Shown one piece after another: positions 17,579-27,214 of a stretch of DNA of 64,000 nt. The stretch lies in NCBI RefSeq assembly GCF_902150045.1, contig NZ_CABFVU010000001.1:3286001-3350000 (forward strand), read 5' to 3'. Position 1 is the stretch's first letter; the number at the start of each line of letters is the position of its first letter. The translations under genes were made by a program, and so were the position numbers. The notes beneath the pieces are model-generated. The model ran no database searches, had not been told where the DNA came from, and saw nothing but the letters and a program-made list of their open reading frames with translations. This stretch comes from Chitinophaga polysaccharea (GTDB lineage Bacteria; Bacteroidota; Bacteroidia; Chitinophagales; Chitinophagaceae).

Positions 17579-19363
17579 ATGAAGATGAAAATGATGCCCG
17601 TTATGGCGGCGTTACTGTTATCCGTAAGCAATGGCTTTGCACAAACACCCCGCGCTTTTAAAACATGGACGCCGGCGGCTACCGACAGCGTGTATGCACT
17701 GGAAGGACAGGGGTGGAAAACAGGGATAAAGAATTATTACGACCGCCTGCCAGCAAGATCGGAGAAAGAAGTACGGCCGCCCGTATGGAACCTGTCTAAT
17801 AACAGTGCGGGGCTTAGTCTGCGCTTCAGAACAGACGCCGATGAAATAGTAGTGAAGTACACCGTGACCGGCCCTGTAGCCATGCCTCATATGGCTGCCA
17901 CCGGCGTGAGCGGTGTAGATCTGTACGCCAAAAGCATCGACGGCCAGTGGATGTGGTGCAACGGGAAATACAATTTCCGTGATACCATAGAATACCGGTT
18001 CTCCCGTTTGAAAAAGTATGATCAGCATGTAAAGAATATAGACTATACGCTTTACCTGCCATTGTATAACAGCGTTAAGTGGCTCTCCATATCGGTGCCG
18101 GAGGAAAGTATGCTGAAACCGTTGCCCGTACGTAAGGTAGCGCCTGTAGTAGTATACGGCACCTCCATTGCACAGGGCGCTTGCGCATCGCGCCCGGGAA
18201 TGGCATGGACCAACATCCTTTCCAGGCAGCTGGAAACGCCGGTCATTAACCTGGCCTTCTCCGGCAACGGCCGCCTGGAACAGGAAGTGCTGGACAGGGT
18301 GGCAGAACTGGACGCCCAGCTGTTTGTACTGGATTGCCTGCCTAACCTCACCCGCGCAGAATATGCCGGTGCAGAACTGAAAAAACGTATAACCAATGCC
18401 GTTACATTCCTGCAAAAGCAAAAACCGGGTATCCCTATTTTGCTGACGGAGCACGACGGCTATACAGACGGTGAAATGGACTCCAGCCGCAAAGCCTCCT
18501 ACACAAACGTAAACGCTACCCTGCGGGAAGTAATGGACTCCCTGCTGAAAGCAGGCGTAAAAAATATCAGTCTGTTAACAAAAGATGAAATAGGGCAGGA
18601 CATAGAAAGCATGGTGGATGGCACGCACCCCAACGATATCGGCATGATGCACTACGCCAACGCCTATACGAAAAAGATCCGCAGCATTTTTCACGCGGAA
18701 GGAGGTAATACCGTTACTACCACGCCCATTACCCAACGCCGCGATGCCGCTACCTACGACTGGGAAACCCGGCATGAAGAGGTGCTGGCATGGAACAAAA
18801 CACACTCGCCCAAAGTGGTGTTCATGGGCAACTCCATTACGCATTTCTGGGGCGGCAACCCGGTGGCTAAAGTACGCAGGGGTACCAGCTCATGGGATAA
18901 ATACTTTGAGCCCAAAGAGGCCATTAATATGGGCTTTGGATGGGACAGGGTAGAAAATGTATTATGGCGCGTACAACACGGTGAGCTGGATGGCATCACG
19001 CCCCGGTACATTGTGTTAATGATAGGCACCAATAATCTCCAGGCTAATACCGATGAGGAAATTGCCTCGGGCATTAAATACCTGCTGCAACAGATCCAGG
19101 CCCGGCAAGCCTCCGCCAGGATCATCCTGATGGGTATTTTGCCACGCCGCAACATGGAAAGCAGGGTAGTGGCCATTAACAAACTGATCGCAAAGCAGGC
19201 ATCCGGTAAGAACATCCAATTCGTGGATGCGGGTAAACTGTTCCTGCAACCCAACGCCAAAATTAATGAGCAGCTCTTCACCGACGGGCTGCATCCCAAC
19301 GAAACGGGGTATGAGAAATTAGGCAGCTTGATTAACAGGTATCTAAAGGTGCAGAATAACTAG
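17579..19363 (+). CDS. Tandem SGNH/GDSL hydrolase (two catalytic domains)
   Basis: 594 residues with signal peptide (cleaved after GFA-Q). The N-terminal half is a jelly-roll of the GxDLY type (GVDLYAKSIDGQWMW) followed by a first SGNH esterase: catalytic Ser196 in YGTSIAQGA and the Asp/His pair in DGTHPND. A second, complete SGNH domain follows from about residue 405: Ser419 in MGNSITHFWG, Asn in IGTNN, and DGLHPNE. The two belong to different GDSL subfamilies (Lipase_GDSL_3-like and Lipase_GDSL_2-like), so this is a fusion, not an internal duplication. Such enzymes deacetylate or de-esterify polysaccharides; the signal peptide and sugar-related neighbours fit that (inference). Confidence 0.9.
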   Translation: MKMKMMPVMAALLLSVSNGFAQTPRAFKTWTPAATDSVYALEGQGWKTGIKNYYDRLPARSEKEVRPPVWNLSNNSAGLSLRFRTDADEIVVKYTVTGPVAMPHMAATGVSGVDLYAKSIDGQWMWCNGKYNFRDTIEYRFSRLKKYDQHVKNIDYTLYLPLYNSVKWLSISVPEESMLKPLPVRKVAPVVVYGTSIAQGACASRPGMAWTNILSRQLETPVINLAFSGNGRLEQEVLDRVAELDAQLFVLDCLPNLTRAEYAGAELKKRITNAVTFLQKQKPGIPILLTEHDGYTDGEMDSSRKASYTNVNATLREVMDSLLKAGVKNISLLTKDEIGQDIESMVDGTHPNDIGMMHYANAYTKKIRSIFHAEGGNTVTTTPITQRRDAATYDWETRHEEVLAWNKTHSPKVVFMGNSITHFWGGNPVAKVRRGTSSWDKYFEPKEAINMGFGWDRVENVLWRVQHGELDGITPRYIVLMIGTNNLQANTDEEIASGIKYLLQQIQARQASARIILMGILPRRNMESRVVAINKLIAKQASGKNIQFVDAGKLFLQPNAKINEQLFTDGLHPNETGYEKLGSLINRYLKVQNN

Positions 19364-19485
19364 TATTTAAAAAGAAGTAATAAAAAAACGGCGACCGGTT
19401 ATTATTCCCTACATTCGATGAAAATAACCGGCAATTCTTGACAGTCTCATCAGAATAGGAAGGAAAGTCAGCATAAATATTTTGC

Positions 19486-22400
19486 ATGAGCACTCATTAT
19501 AATCAGTCGCCACATTTTATTATCGCCATAGGTGCTTCTGCCGGTGGTTTGGAGGAATTACAGTCTTTTTTTGATCATACGCCGCTGGCGCAAGCCTCTT
19601 ACGTGATTATACAACACCTTTCTGCTGATTATAAAAGCCGGATGGCGGAAATACTTTCCCGGCATAGTCAGTTAAAGGTAACGGAAGCTGTCAATAATCT
19701 GCTCGTAGAGCCAAACCAGGTATACCTGATTCCCAGTCAGCAGTGTATGACTATACAGGATGGACGCCTGTTGCTGAAAGATAAGAACAGCAGCTCCGCT
19801 CCCCATAGAACTATCAATACTTTTTTCAACTCACTCGCTGCAGATAGTGAGTATCATATTATTGCTGTGATACTTTCCGGCTCCGGTGATGATGGCAGCG
19901 AAGGTATTGTGAATATCAACAGGGCAGGAGGGTTAATCATTGTACAGGACCCGGATACTGCACAATACAACAGCATGCCCCTGGAGGCCATCGCTACCGG
20001 GGTAGCAGATCATATACTGGCGCCGGCAGATATGCCGCTGGTGATCACACAGTACGTAAACAAGGCGAAGAGAAGTATTTTGCCTCCCGCTACGCAGGCA
20101 ATGGAAGATAAAAGTGTGATTGCTATTATTGACCTGATCAGGGAGCGTTTACCATTTGATTTTTCAGAATATAAGCCCACCACCATCTTGCGGCGTATAA
20201 GGCGGCGCATGGTATATCTGGCTTTAGATACAGTGGAAACCTATTATCAATACCTGCTGGTACACCCCGGAGAAGTGGAAACGCTGGCCCGGAGCTTTAT
20301 GATCAGTGTATCTGCTTTCTTCAGGAATCTGGAGGCTTTTGAAGTAATGGCTGAAACCGTGCTGCCTGAAATAGCGGAAAGAAAGAAGGAAGGGGAAGAA
20401 ATGAAGATCTGGGTAGCAGGTTGCGCCACCGGGGAAGAAGCCTATACTATGGCGATCCTTGTACACGAACAGTTAGAAAAAACAGGTAAGGATATTCTTG
20501 TAAAGGTATTTGCTACTGATATCGATAAATCTGCATTGGAGTTTGCCGGTAAAGGTTTATATGGCGATACCATCCGGAACGAGCTATCAACAGAACGGCT
20601 GGAGAAATATTTTAACCGGGAAGGTAATAGCTATCGCATCAAACAGCATATCCGCAAAATGCTGATTTTCGCACAGCATAATGTGGTAAAGAATCCGCCG
20701 TACTGTAACATGGACCTGATCAGTTGCCGTAACCTGCTCATCTACATGAATGTATCCCTGCAGAAGAAGGCGCTTTCGATGCTGCATTTTGGGCTTAGTC
20801 CGAGCGGATACCTGTTCCTGGGTGCCAGTGAGAATCCCGGTATGTTACTACCCCATCTCACAGAAATTAGTAAGAAATGGAAAGTATACCGTAACCAGGA
20901 ATCGGCCAGGTCAGTAAGGTTCGACATATTTACTCCTGTGATGATAGAGGGGAACAGCCTGACGCCTTTAATTCCATCAAAAAAAAGTGGTAATACTGGA
21001 AAAAGAAGTATTATGTTGGAAGAAGTAAATGAAATGTTGCTGGAAGAAGTAAACGTTGCCGGTATGTGTGTGGACCAGGATAACCAGGTCGTTAAATATT
21101 TCAGCAAGGTAGAACACTTCCTGTTACCGCAGATTTTCAGCTTTGACCTGATACAGCTGCTGCCAAAATCGCTTGGCGTGGTATATGTAACAGCCGCCAG
21201 GCAGGCTAAAAAAGATAATGAGCGGGTAACCGTAACAGGTATTCGGGTGGCAGATTACGACCCCGCAAAAGTAGTAGATCTTACGATCCGCCCGCTCAAG
21301 GCAAGGGAAGGAGGACGCTCTCTCTTCCTGGTGCTTTTCAGCGAAAATAAAGAAAAACAAGAACAGGAAGTACAGCCTTTCGACGTGCAAACATATCTTA
21401 ATGCTGGCATGCAAAGCCTGGAAGAGGAACTAAAAGATACCCGCGAACGGTTACAGGAAGCTACAGAAAAGCTGGAAGCCTCCAATGAAAATATGCAGTC
21501 GTTTAACGAAGAACTTGTTTCCGCCAACGAAGAAATGCAAAGCGCCAATGAAGAGATGCAATCGGTAAATGAAGAGCTGCAAACCATTAATACCGATTAC
21601 CAGCTGAAAATAAAGGAGCTCAATGCACTGAACGATGACATGGACAATTATTTCAGGAGCGATCTCAATGGGCAACTGTTTGTAGACAACGACCTGCTGC
21701 TGAAAAAGTTTTCTCCTGCTGCAGTAAAGCACATCAACCTGCAGGAAAGTGACATCGGCAGACCCATTCAGCATATTACTATCAATTTTAAATACGATTC
21801 CCTGGAAGACGACCTCCGGATGGTAATTCAAAATGGTACGGTATTGCAGAGAGTAGTGGAATCGTTAAATGGCAACTGGTACCAGATGATGATAATGCCC
21901 TATATCCGGCAACTGGATCATGTACAGAACGGAGCGATTATTTCTTTTAATGATATCACCCTGTTGAATAAAGCGCAAATGGAGTTGAAGCGCTCTAACC
22001 TGAGTTTGCAACGTATTAATGAGGACCTGGATAATTTTGTGTATTCCGCATCTCACGATCTGTTAGGACCACTTACCAATATAGAAGGCTTGGTGAAATT
22101 GCTGAATGAGAAGCTGGACATGGGAGACAGTGAGATCCTTCTGTATACAGATATGATCCAGACCTCCATTGTCAGGTTTAAGGAAAACCTGCGGGAATTG
22201 GCCGAAGTAGCAAAAATTGAAAGCGAATCGATGAAGGAAACCCCGGAAGTTGACATTACTTCCATACTGGATGAAGTGTTGTTTAGCATCCAGGATAAAG
22301 TAAAGGCTGCTAATGCGGTAATTGTAAGTAGTCTGACAGAAAGCCACCTGGTTTTCTCTAAGAAAAATTTTCGCAGCATCATCTATAATCTCCTGACCAA

Positions 22401-22698
22401 CGCCATCAAATTCAGGTCGCCGGACAGGCCGCTCAAAATTCATGTCAGTACCCGCAGAGAAAACGGATTCCTGTTGCTGGAAGTAAAAGACAATGGCATC
22501 GGGATAGAACGGAATAAGCTGGAAACCGTATTCCATATGTATAAGCGCCTGCATCCGGAGATGGAGGGATTAGGTATCGGCTTGTTCCTTGTCCGGAAAA
22601 TTGTAGACGCGTCCGGCGGCATGGTAGAGGTAAACAGCATACCACAGGAGGGAACTACCTTTAGAATCCTCTTCAATTCCAAGCTGATGCAGGACTGA
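19486..22698 (+). CDS. CheB-CheR-PAS-histidine kinase fusion protein
   Basis: 1070-residue signalling protein. In order: a CheB methylesterase domain (Ser18 in GASAGG, His44, Asp in SGSGDDGSEG), a CheR methyltransferase domain (about 215-470, SAM-binding AGCATGEEAYTMA, then NPPYCNMDLISCRN), a PAS-like region, a long coiled coil (about 640-725, repeated ANEEMQS units), a second PAS, and a histidine kinase with His857 in YSASHDLLGP and a GHKL ATPase (NLLTNAIKF, GIGLFLVRKI). No chemoreceptor, CheA or CheW gene is nearby, so it is probably not part of a motility system; such fusions are common orphan sensors in Bacteroidota. It converges on a LytTR two-component pair with a 23-base gap. Confidence 0.93.
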   Translation: MSTHYNQSPHFIIAIGASAGGLEELQSFFDHTPLAQASYVIIQHLSADYKSRMAEILSRHSQLKVTEAVNNLLVEPNQVYLIPSQQCMTIQDGRLLLKDKNSSSAPHRTINTFFNSLAADSEYHIIAVILSGSGDDGSEGIVNINRAGGLIIVQDPDTAQYNSMPLEAIATGVADHILAPADMPLVITQYVNKAKRSILPPATQAMEDKSVIAIIDLIRERLPFDFSEYKPTTILRRIRRRMVYLALDTVETYYQYLLVHPGEVETLARSFMISVSAFFRNLEAFEVMAETVLPEIAERKKEGEEMKIWVAGCATGEEAYTMAILVHEQLEKTGKDILVKVFATDIDKSALEFAGKGLYGDTIRNELSTERLEKYFNREGNSYRIKQHIRKMLIFAQHNVVKNPPYCNMDLISCRNLLIYMNVSLQKKALSMLHFGLSPSGYLFLGASENPGMLLPHLTEISKKWKVYRNQESARSVRFDIFTPVMIEGNSLTPLIPSKKSGNTGKRSIMLEEVNEMLLEEVNVAGMCVDQDNQVVKYFSKVEHFLLPQIFSFDLIQLLPKSLGVVYVTAARQAKKDNERVTVTGIRVADYDPAKVVDLTIRPLKAREGGRSLFLVLFSENKEKQEQEVQPFDVQTYLNAGMQSLEEELKDTRERLQEATEKLEASNENMQSFNEELVSANEEMQSANEEMQSVNEELQTINTDYQLKIKELNALNDDMDNYFRSDLNGQLFVDNDLLLKKFSPAAVKHINLQESDIGRPIQHITINFKYDSLEDDLRMVIQNGTVLQRVVESLNGNWYQMMIMPYIRQLDHVQNGAIISFNDITLLNKAQMELKRSNLSLQRINEDLDNFVYSASHDLLGPLTNIEGLVKLLNEKLDMGDSEILLYTDMIQTSIVRFKENLRELAEVAKIESESMKETPEVDITSILDEVLFSIQDKVKAANAVIVSSLTESHLVFSKKNFRSIIYNLLTNAIKFRSPDRPLKIHVSTRRENGFLLLEVKDNGIGIERNKLETVFHMYKRLHPEMEGLGIGLFLVRKIVDASGGMVEVNSIPQEGTTFRILFNSKLMQD

Positions 22699-22721
22699 CA
22701 ACATTTTTTATTTTCTCACCG

Positions 22722-23492
22722 TTACCCCGCGGCATTTTCACTTTTCCCTTCGAGCCAGTTTTTGAATTCAGTAACCCTTTCACGGCTAATAATAACATCA
22801 GTATCAACATCGGGTGCTAATTGAAGAATTAATCTGCTATTGTAATAAGTGGTGATCTTTTTAATGGCATCTATCTGGATAATGAACTGCCGGTTAATAC
22901 GGAAGAACTGGTGTTTGTCCAGCAGCTGCTCTATCTGATCCAGTGAATAGTCCAGCGGTACGCGCTGGTTAGCGCTGGTGGTAGCCCAGGTAGTGCCTCT
23001 TGCAAATTGCAGCCAGGCAATATCTTTGGCTTTTACGTATATCAGCTGGTTGTTGATCCTGCCAATAAAACGGGCGCTGTCGCGGCGAAGGAACTCTTCT
23101 GCAATGCGGCCGATGTCTACTGTATAGTTATTGGCTGGCCTGAACTGTTCATACTTTTTCAGTGCATTCTTCAGATCATCGGGGTCGATGGGCTTCAACA
23201 GGTAATCGATGCTGTTTACCTTGAATGCCTGTAAGGCGAAGCCGTCGTATGCGGTAGTAAAGATGATGGGCGTGCGCACTTTTGTTTTGCTGAATATTTC
23301 AAAGCAGTTGCCGTCAGACAATTGTATGTCCATCAGCATGAGATCTACCGGTTGTTGCTGTTCCAGCCAGCGGATCCCTTCTGCTACCGAAGCTATCACA
23401 GCTACCACCTGTATACCTGCATCATATTTTTGCAGTAACTGGATCAGCCGTTCGGCATTGTGCATTTCATCTTCAAAAATAACTATTCTCAT
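22722..23492 (-). CDS. LytTR-family response regulator
   Basis: 256 residues. Receiver domain with phospho-acceptor Asp55 in LMLMDIQLSDG, acidic residues Glu7-Asp8, and Lys in LLKPIDPDDL; LytTR DNA-binding domain in the C-terminal 110 residues (RFIGRINNQLIYVKAKDIAWLQ, FFRINRQFIIQIDAI). It overlaps the preceding kinase gene by 4 bases. It is the last gene of a possible five-gene minus-strand unit with three lipid- or ketone-related enzymes. Confidence 0.94.
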   Translation of the reverse strand: MRIVIFEDEMHNAERLIQLLQKYDAGIQVVAVIASVAEGIRWLEQQQPVDLMLMDIQLSDGNCFEIFSKTKVRTPIIFTTAYDGFALQAFKVNSIDYLLKPIDPDDLKNALKKYEQFRPANNYTVDIGRIAEEFLRRDSARFIGRINNQLIYVKAKDIAWLQFARGTTWATTSANQRVPLDYSLDQIEQLLDKHQFFRINRQFIIQIDAIKKITTYYNSRLILQLAPDVDTDVIISRERVTEFKNWLEGKSENAAG

Positions 23493-24565
23493 GCGGCGCT
23501 GATAATGGGTAATTTTACAATAAACATATTTTCTGTTTCGCTGATCTCTATGTTACTGTTGCTGATCAGCGCATATCTTTTCTGAATATTTTCCAGTCCT
23601 ATGCCCGATGATATTTCCGGGTGGACTTTAGGTTTTCTGTGATTGGATACCACCAGGAAATGATCGTCGGCTTTAATGGTGATCAGTAACGGCTCCTGTA
23701 AGGAGAAGCGGTTATGCTTGATGGCGTTTTCTATCAGCATTTGCAATGTTACCGGTGGTATCATGCCTTTGGTCCTGATCTTTTCCGGTATGTCGGCGCT
23801 GAACTGTATGCTTTGCTGGTGGCGGATATGGATGAGGAACAGGTAGGCGTCCAGGAAGTCCAGTTCTGTTTGTACGGATACCAGGTTTTCAAACTTCTTA
23901 TCAAGAATATAGCGGTATGTTTTTGCCAGCTGGGTGATATAATCGGCGGAAAGATCCGGGCTTTTATATACCAGGTTAGTGAGCACGCTGAGGGAGTTAA
24001 AGAAGAAATGCGGATCTATCTGGTTGCGCAGCGCATCATACCTGGCCTGGATATTTTCCCGCATCAGCCGTTCAGTTTGCAGCTGGTATTCTTTCCAGCC
24101 GGAATAATAGAAGATGATGCCGTTGAAGGTTAGGATGAGCAGGTAAAACATAAATGTACCGAAGTTCAGATCGTAGCTGAAATGCCTGAAACTTTCCCAT
24201 GCCTCGTAGCGTTTAAATAACAGGATATCCGTTGCCGAATAGAAGAGGCCAAAAAGATAAGCCACCAGCATACCATACACCAGGAGAGAGGCGCAGAGGA
24301 ATACCAGTTTGCGGGAGGTATGTTTGTTCATGGTTTTCATTTCCACGGTACGGGCCAGCCAGGCGGCGCCTTCCCAGGCAGCCAGGCCAAACAGTACATA
24401 GAGCAGGCTGAACATCTGGCTCCTGAGGTCCATGATCTGCAATCCGGTGGTGAACGTATGATCAAAGGATTTGAAGATCACACTGAAAGTATACAGTATC
24501 AGTATCCTTGAAAGATACAGGAATAGTTTGCTGGAGAATAATTTTTCATTTTCCTGGAAGTTCAT
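23489..24565 (-). CDS. LytS-type sensor histidine kinase
   Basis: 358 residues with four or so membrane segments in the first 160 residues, a short helix, then the His_kinase domain with His186 in QIDPHFFFNSL and a GHKL ATPase domain (MLIENAIKHNRF; GIGLENIQKRY). Cognate of the overlapping LytTR regulator. It starts 18 bases after the epimerase stop, so it may be co-transcribed with the START-SDR-epimerase genes, and could sense their product (inference). Confidence 0.93.
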   Translation of the reverse strand: MNFQENEKLFSSKLFLYLSRILILYTFSVIFKSFDHTFTTGLQIMDLRSQMFSLLYVLFGLAAWEGAAWLARTVEMKTMNKHTSRKLVFLCASLLVYGMLVAYLFGLFYSATDILLFKRYEAWESFRHFSYDLNFGTFMFYLLILTFNGIIFYYSGWKEYQLQTERLMRENIQARYDALRNQIDPHFFFNSLSVLTNLVYKSPDLSADYITQLAKTYRYILDKKFENLVSVQTELDFLDAYLFLIHIRHQQSIQFSADIPEKIRTKGMIPPVTLQMLIENAIKHNRFSLQEPLLITIKADDHFLVVSNHRKPKVHPEISSGIGLENIQKRYALISNSNIEISETENMFIVKLPIISAA

Positions 24566-24583
24566 TTGCTGTTTTGTCTGTTA

Positions 24584-25558
24584 CTAAATGTAGTTATTTT
24601 CTTTAAACCAGGTAAATGCCCCGGTAACGGCGGCTTCCACCGGTGTATAGCTGAGTTGCAGTTCCCGTTCTGATTTCTTGCCGGAATAGTAGTTGTCGAG
24701 GCACAGCATGTAGGCAGTGGTGTAATTTAATTTCCCGGAGATGCCCGGCAGGGAACCTATGATGCCGGCCGCTTTCAGGATAAAGGCAGGGATGGGTATC
24801 AGCAGCTGCCGTTTACCGGAAACTTTTTTCAGCAGCCGGAAAAACTCCTCATAGCTCAGGTTCTGACCTGCCAGCAGATAGCAATCGCCTGTTTTGCCTT
24901 TTTCAATGGCGTTGATAATGCCCCGGCATACATCTTTAATATGCACAAAGTTTTTACCCCCGGGCGGATAGAACAGCAGCCGGCGCTTCAGCCCGTACAG
25001 GATCAGTTTCCCGGAGCTGGGCTTTACATCATGAGGGCCTATCATAAAGGTGGGGTTCACTACAATGGCAGGAAGATGCTTGCTGGCCACCTGTTCCAGC
25101 ACATACTGCTGCGCAAGGTATTTACTGTTGATATAACCGGAGTTGGCATTGAACAGTGTAAACCCGTTCAGCTCATTCCCCGGGCAGCTTTTATCGCCTG
25201 GGCCAATGGTGTTGGCAGTGCTCACGTAAATAAATTTCTGCACCTTATGCGCCAGGCAGGCCGCTGTGATATATTTGGTAGCAGTGAAATTGGCGTCCTC
25301 ATATTCGGCAAAGGAAACGCCCCACTGCTCTGTAATACAGGCGGTATGGATCACCGTATCGCAGCCTTTTACCGCTTCATGTACATCATCGTTATTACTG
25401 ATGCTCCCGTAGAAGATTTCACAGGGAATGTCTTCAATGCCTTTCACATCGGCCGAAGGCCTGATCAGAATTTTTATATCAAACCCCATGCGGTAAAGCT
25501 CCCGTGTTAAGTTGGAGCCCAGGAAGCCATTGGCCCCTGTGATCAATATTTTTTTCAT
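24584..25558 (-). CDS. NAD(P)-dependent epimerase/dehydratase-type reductase (dihydroflavonol-reductase-like)
   Basis: 324-residue extended short-chain dehydrogenase. Cofactor motif TGANGFLGSNL at residues 7-17, then the catalytic pair in YINSKYLAQQ (Tyr, Lys), and NPTFMIGPHD as in dihydroflavonol 4-reductase and 3-beta-hydroxysteroid dehydrogenase relatives. It probably reduces or oxidises a keto group on a bulky substrate. It follows the classical SDR by 9 bases and shares the operon with a START lipid-binding protein, which points to a lipid or steroid-like substrate (inference). Confidence 0.88.
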   Translation of the reverse strand: MKKILITGANGFLGSNLTRELYRMGFDIKILIRPSADVKGIEDIPCEIFYGSISNNDDVHEAVKGCDTVIHTACITEQWGVSFAEYEDANFTATKYITAACLAHKVQKFIYVSTANTIGPGDKSCPGNELNGFTLFNANSGYINSKYLAQQYVLEQVASKHLPAIVVNPTFMIGPHDVKPSSGKLILYGLKRRLLFYPPGGKNFVHIKDVCRGIINAIEKGKTGDCYLLAGQNLSYEEFFRLLKKVSGKRQLLIPIPAFILKAAGIIGSLPGISGKLNYTTAYMLCLDNYYSGKKSERELQLSYTPVEAAVTGAFTWFKENNYI

Positions 25559-25567
25559 GGATTTTTT

Positions 25568-26371
25568 TTAGACAGATAAACTATATGGAATTTCTTTTTT
25601 TACTTCCCTGGATACGATCCTCATCCGGAACGACAGTGGAAGCAGCTGCATCAGCACATGATTGATCTTATTCATCAGCCCCGGGATGATCACCGGGCGC
25701 CCTGCCAGTGTGCCTTTCAGGGCAATGCTGGCTATATCGGGGGTCGGCAGCAATCCCATTTTTCCTTTGAGCCCCTGGCTGATAATGCGCCGGGAGGTAT
25801 GGGAATTGGTCATAATAGGCCCGGGATATACCACGCTTACAGACAGGCCGGTATCTGCCAGTTCCTCCTTTAGCCCCAGGAAGAACGAAGAAATAAATGC
25901 CTTTGATGCGGGGTACACTGTTTTATACGCAATAGGTGTAAAAGCCGCCATGCTGGCAATGTTCATGATATAGCTCTGCGGATGTTTCAGCAGGTGGGGG
26001 ATCAGCAGGTGTGTAAGCAATACAGTGCCTCTTACATTAAGCATGATAATATCGTCTATGCGTTCCAGTGAGGTGTCTGTAATTGCGGAGGTACCGCCGA
26101 TACCGGCATTGTTGATCAGAAAATCAATATCATGATCGCGGGTAATGAGCGGCAGCTGTTGCTTCAGCGTGTGACTGTCCGACAGGTCAAATTCAAACAC
26201 TTTCACGCTTACGCGGTACTCCAGTTCCAGGCTTTCGGCCACCGACTGCAGGCGGCTTCCCGGCAGTGCAATGAGGATGATGTTCATGCCTTTCCTGGCG
26301 CACTGAATGGCGAATTCTTTGCCCAGCCCGGAGCTGGCCCCGGTGATGAGCGTATATTTATTGTCTGGCAT
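25568..26371 (-). CDS. Short-chain dehydrogenase/reductase (SDR)
   Basis: 267-residue classical-type SDR: NAD(P)-binding TGASSGLGKEFA near the N-terminus, NNAG in the middle, catalytic serine in MNIASMAAF and YPASKAF with the Tyr-x-x-x-Lys pair. The C-terminal PGPIMTNSH segment follows. Its start codon region overlaps the end of the START gene by 14 bases, so they are co-translated. Reaction is a carbonyl reduction or alcohol oxidation; the substrate is not predictable, though the partner START protein suggests a hydrophobic one. Confidence 0.9.
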   Translation of the reverse strand: MPDNKYTLITGASSGLGKEFAIQCARKGMNIILIALPGSRLQSVAESLELEYRVSVKVFEFDLSDSHTLKQQLPLITRDHDIDFLINNAGIGGTSAITDTSLERIDDIIMLNVRGTVLLTHLLIPHLLKHPQSYIMNIASMAAFTPIAYKTVYPASKAFISSFFLGLKEELADTGLSVSVVYPGPIMTNSHTSRRIISQGLKGKMGLLPTPDIASIALKGTLAGRPVIIPGLMNKINHVLMQLLPLSFRMRIVSREVKKEIPYSLSV

Positions 26372-26993
26372 ATGTTTTATTTTCGAGCAGGCTTCTGAAC
26401 CTGGTCATCGTCCTGAACAGGTTATCGTGAATAATGGGATCGGATACCCAGCGGGGGATCTTTTTGCTGCGATCAGTGGTTACCATATAGGTGATCCGCA
26501 GCTGGCCGTCCGCCAACGGCGCTATGATCCATTTCCCCCGCGTGCCGGTGATCCGTGTTGTTTTATTGTATAACGGGAAGCGGCTATCCGTGATGCTTTC
26601 AAACACCACTTCTGCTGCGTCGCCGGGAGTTTCATGATAGCGGTACAGCAGGCAGCAGTCCTGGTCGTCTACCGGCCAGGGAATGTCGTACTTAATATAC
26701 GTGATCCAGTGGTTGGGATCCGGTGCAGCCGCTACCCGGTATTCGCTGGCGTTTGCATTCCACTCGCGGCCATGGGCCTGGTCTTTGAAAAGGCCGATCA
26801 CTGCCGGTACGGCAGATTTCACCAGGAAAACGGCCTTGATCTCCCTTACATTTTCACCACCGGCGCCCGGGATCCATCTTTCATATAAAGAGATGGCGTT
26901 ATCCTGTTTCACCAGCTTAAACTCCCTGGTGTCGCCGGATAATGACCGGAAGAACATAATGCTGCTGATCAGTAAAACAGGTAGGTGTTGCAT
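26358..26993 (-). CDS. START-domain (StAR-related lipid transfer) protein
   Basis: 211 residues: hydrophobic N-terminus (LPVLLISSIMFF, a signal or anchor) followed by a START-like helix-grip fold: WERKI-type opening replaced here by ISLYERWIP, a central AHGREWNANASEY, the YIKYDIPWPVDDQDCCLLYR strand pair, and a long C-terminal helix (VSDPIIHDNLFRTMTRFRSL). START domains bind sterols, phospholipids or other lipids in a deep pocket. First gene of the START-SDR-epimerase set. A partial -7 match (CATATTTG on the minus strand, 27009-27016) lies 16 bases upstream. Confidence 0.8.
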   Translation of the reverse strand: MQHLPVLLISSIMFFRSLSGDTREFKLVKQDNAISLYERWIPGAGGENVREIKAVFLVKSAVPAVIGLFKDQAHGREWNANASEYRVAAAPDPNHWITYIKYDIPWPVDDQDCCLLYRYHETPGDAAEVVFESITDSRFPLYNKTTRITGTRGKWIIAPLADGQLRITYMVTTDRSKKIPRWVSDPIIHDNLFRTMTRFRSLLENKTYARQ

Positions 26994-27214
26994 ACATTAT
27001 CATTTACTGCAAATATGCCAAGGGGATGCCGGCCGGCCATCGATTAACTGTTGAACTGTAGGATTAAGCCGCTGACCTGTTATTAAACCGACGCTATAAA
27101 TGATGGAGAAATATTTATATATTATTTTATGAAGAAGTACCGGGAATATTTTACTATTTTGTTCGCCGGTTGCCCGGGCAGCCAATGTACCTGTTAAAAT
27201 TGTATGCATTGAAC

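Noticed and set aside
19395-19441. Inverted repeat CCGGTTATT / AATAACCGG before the CheB-CheR fusion gene
   Set aside because: The 29-base loop and lack of a T tract make a terminator or a specific operator unconvincing.
27170-27214. Earlier start for the GH20 gene
   Set aside because: The 15 extra residues would precede a perfect signal peptide that begins at 27215.
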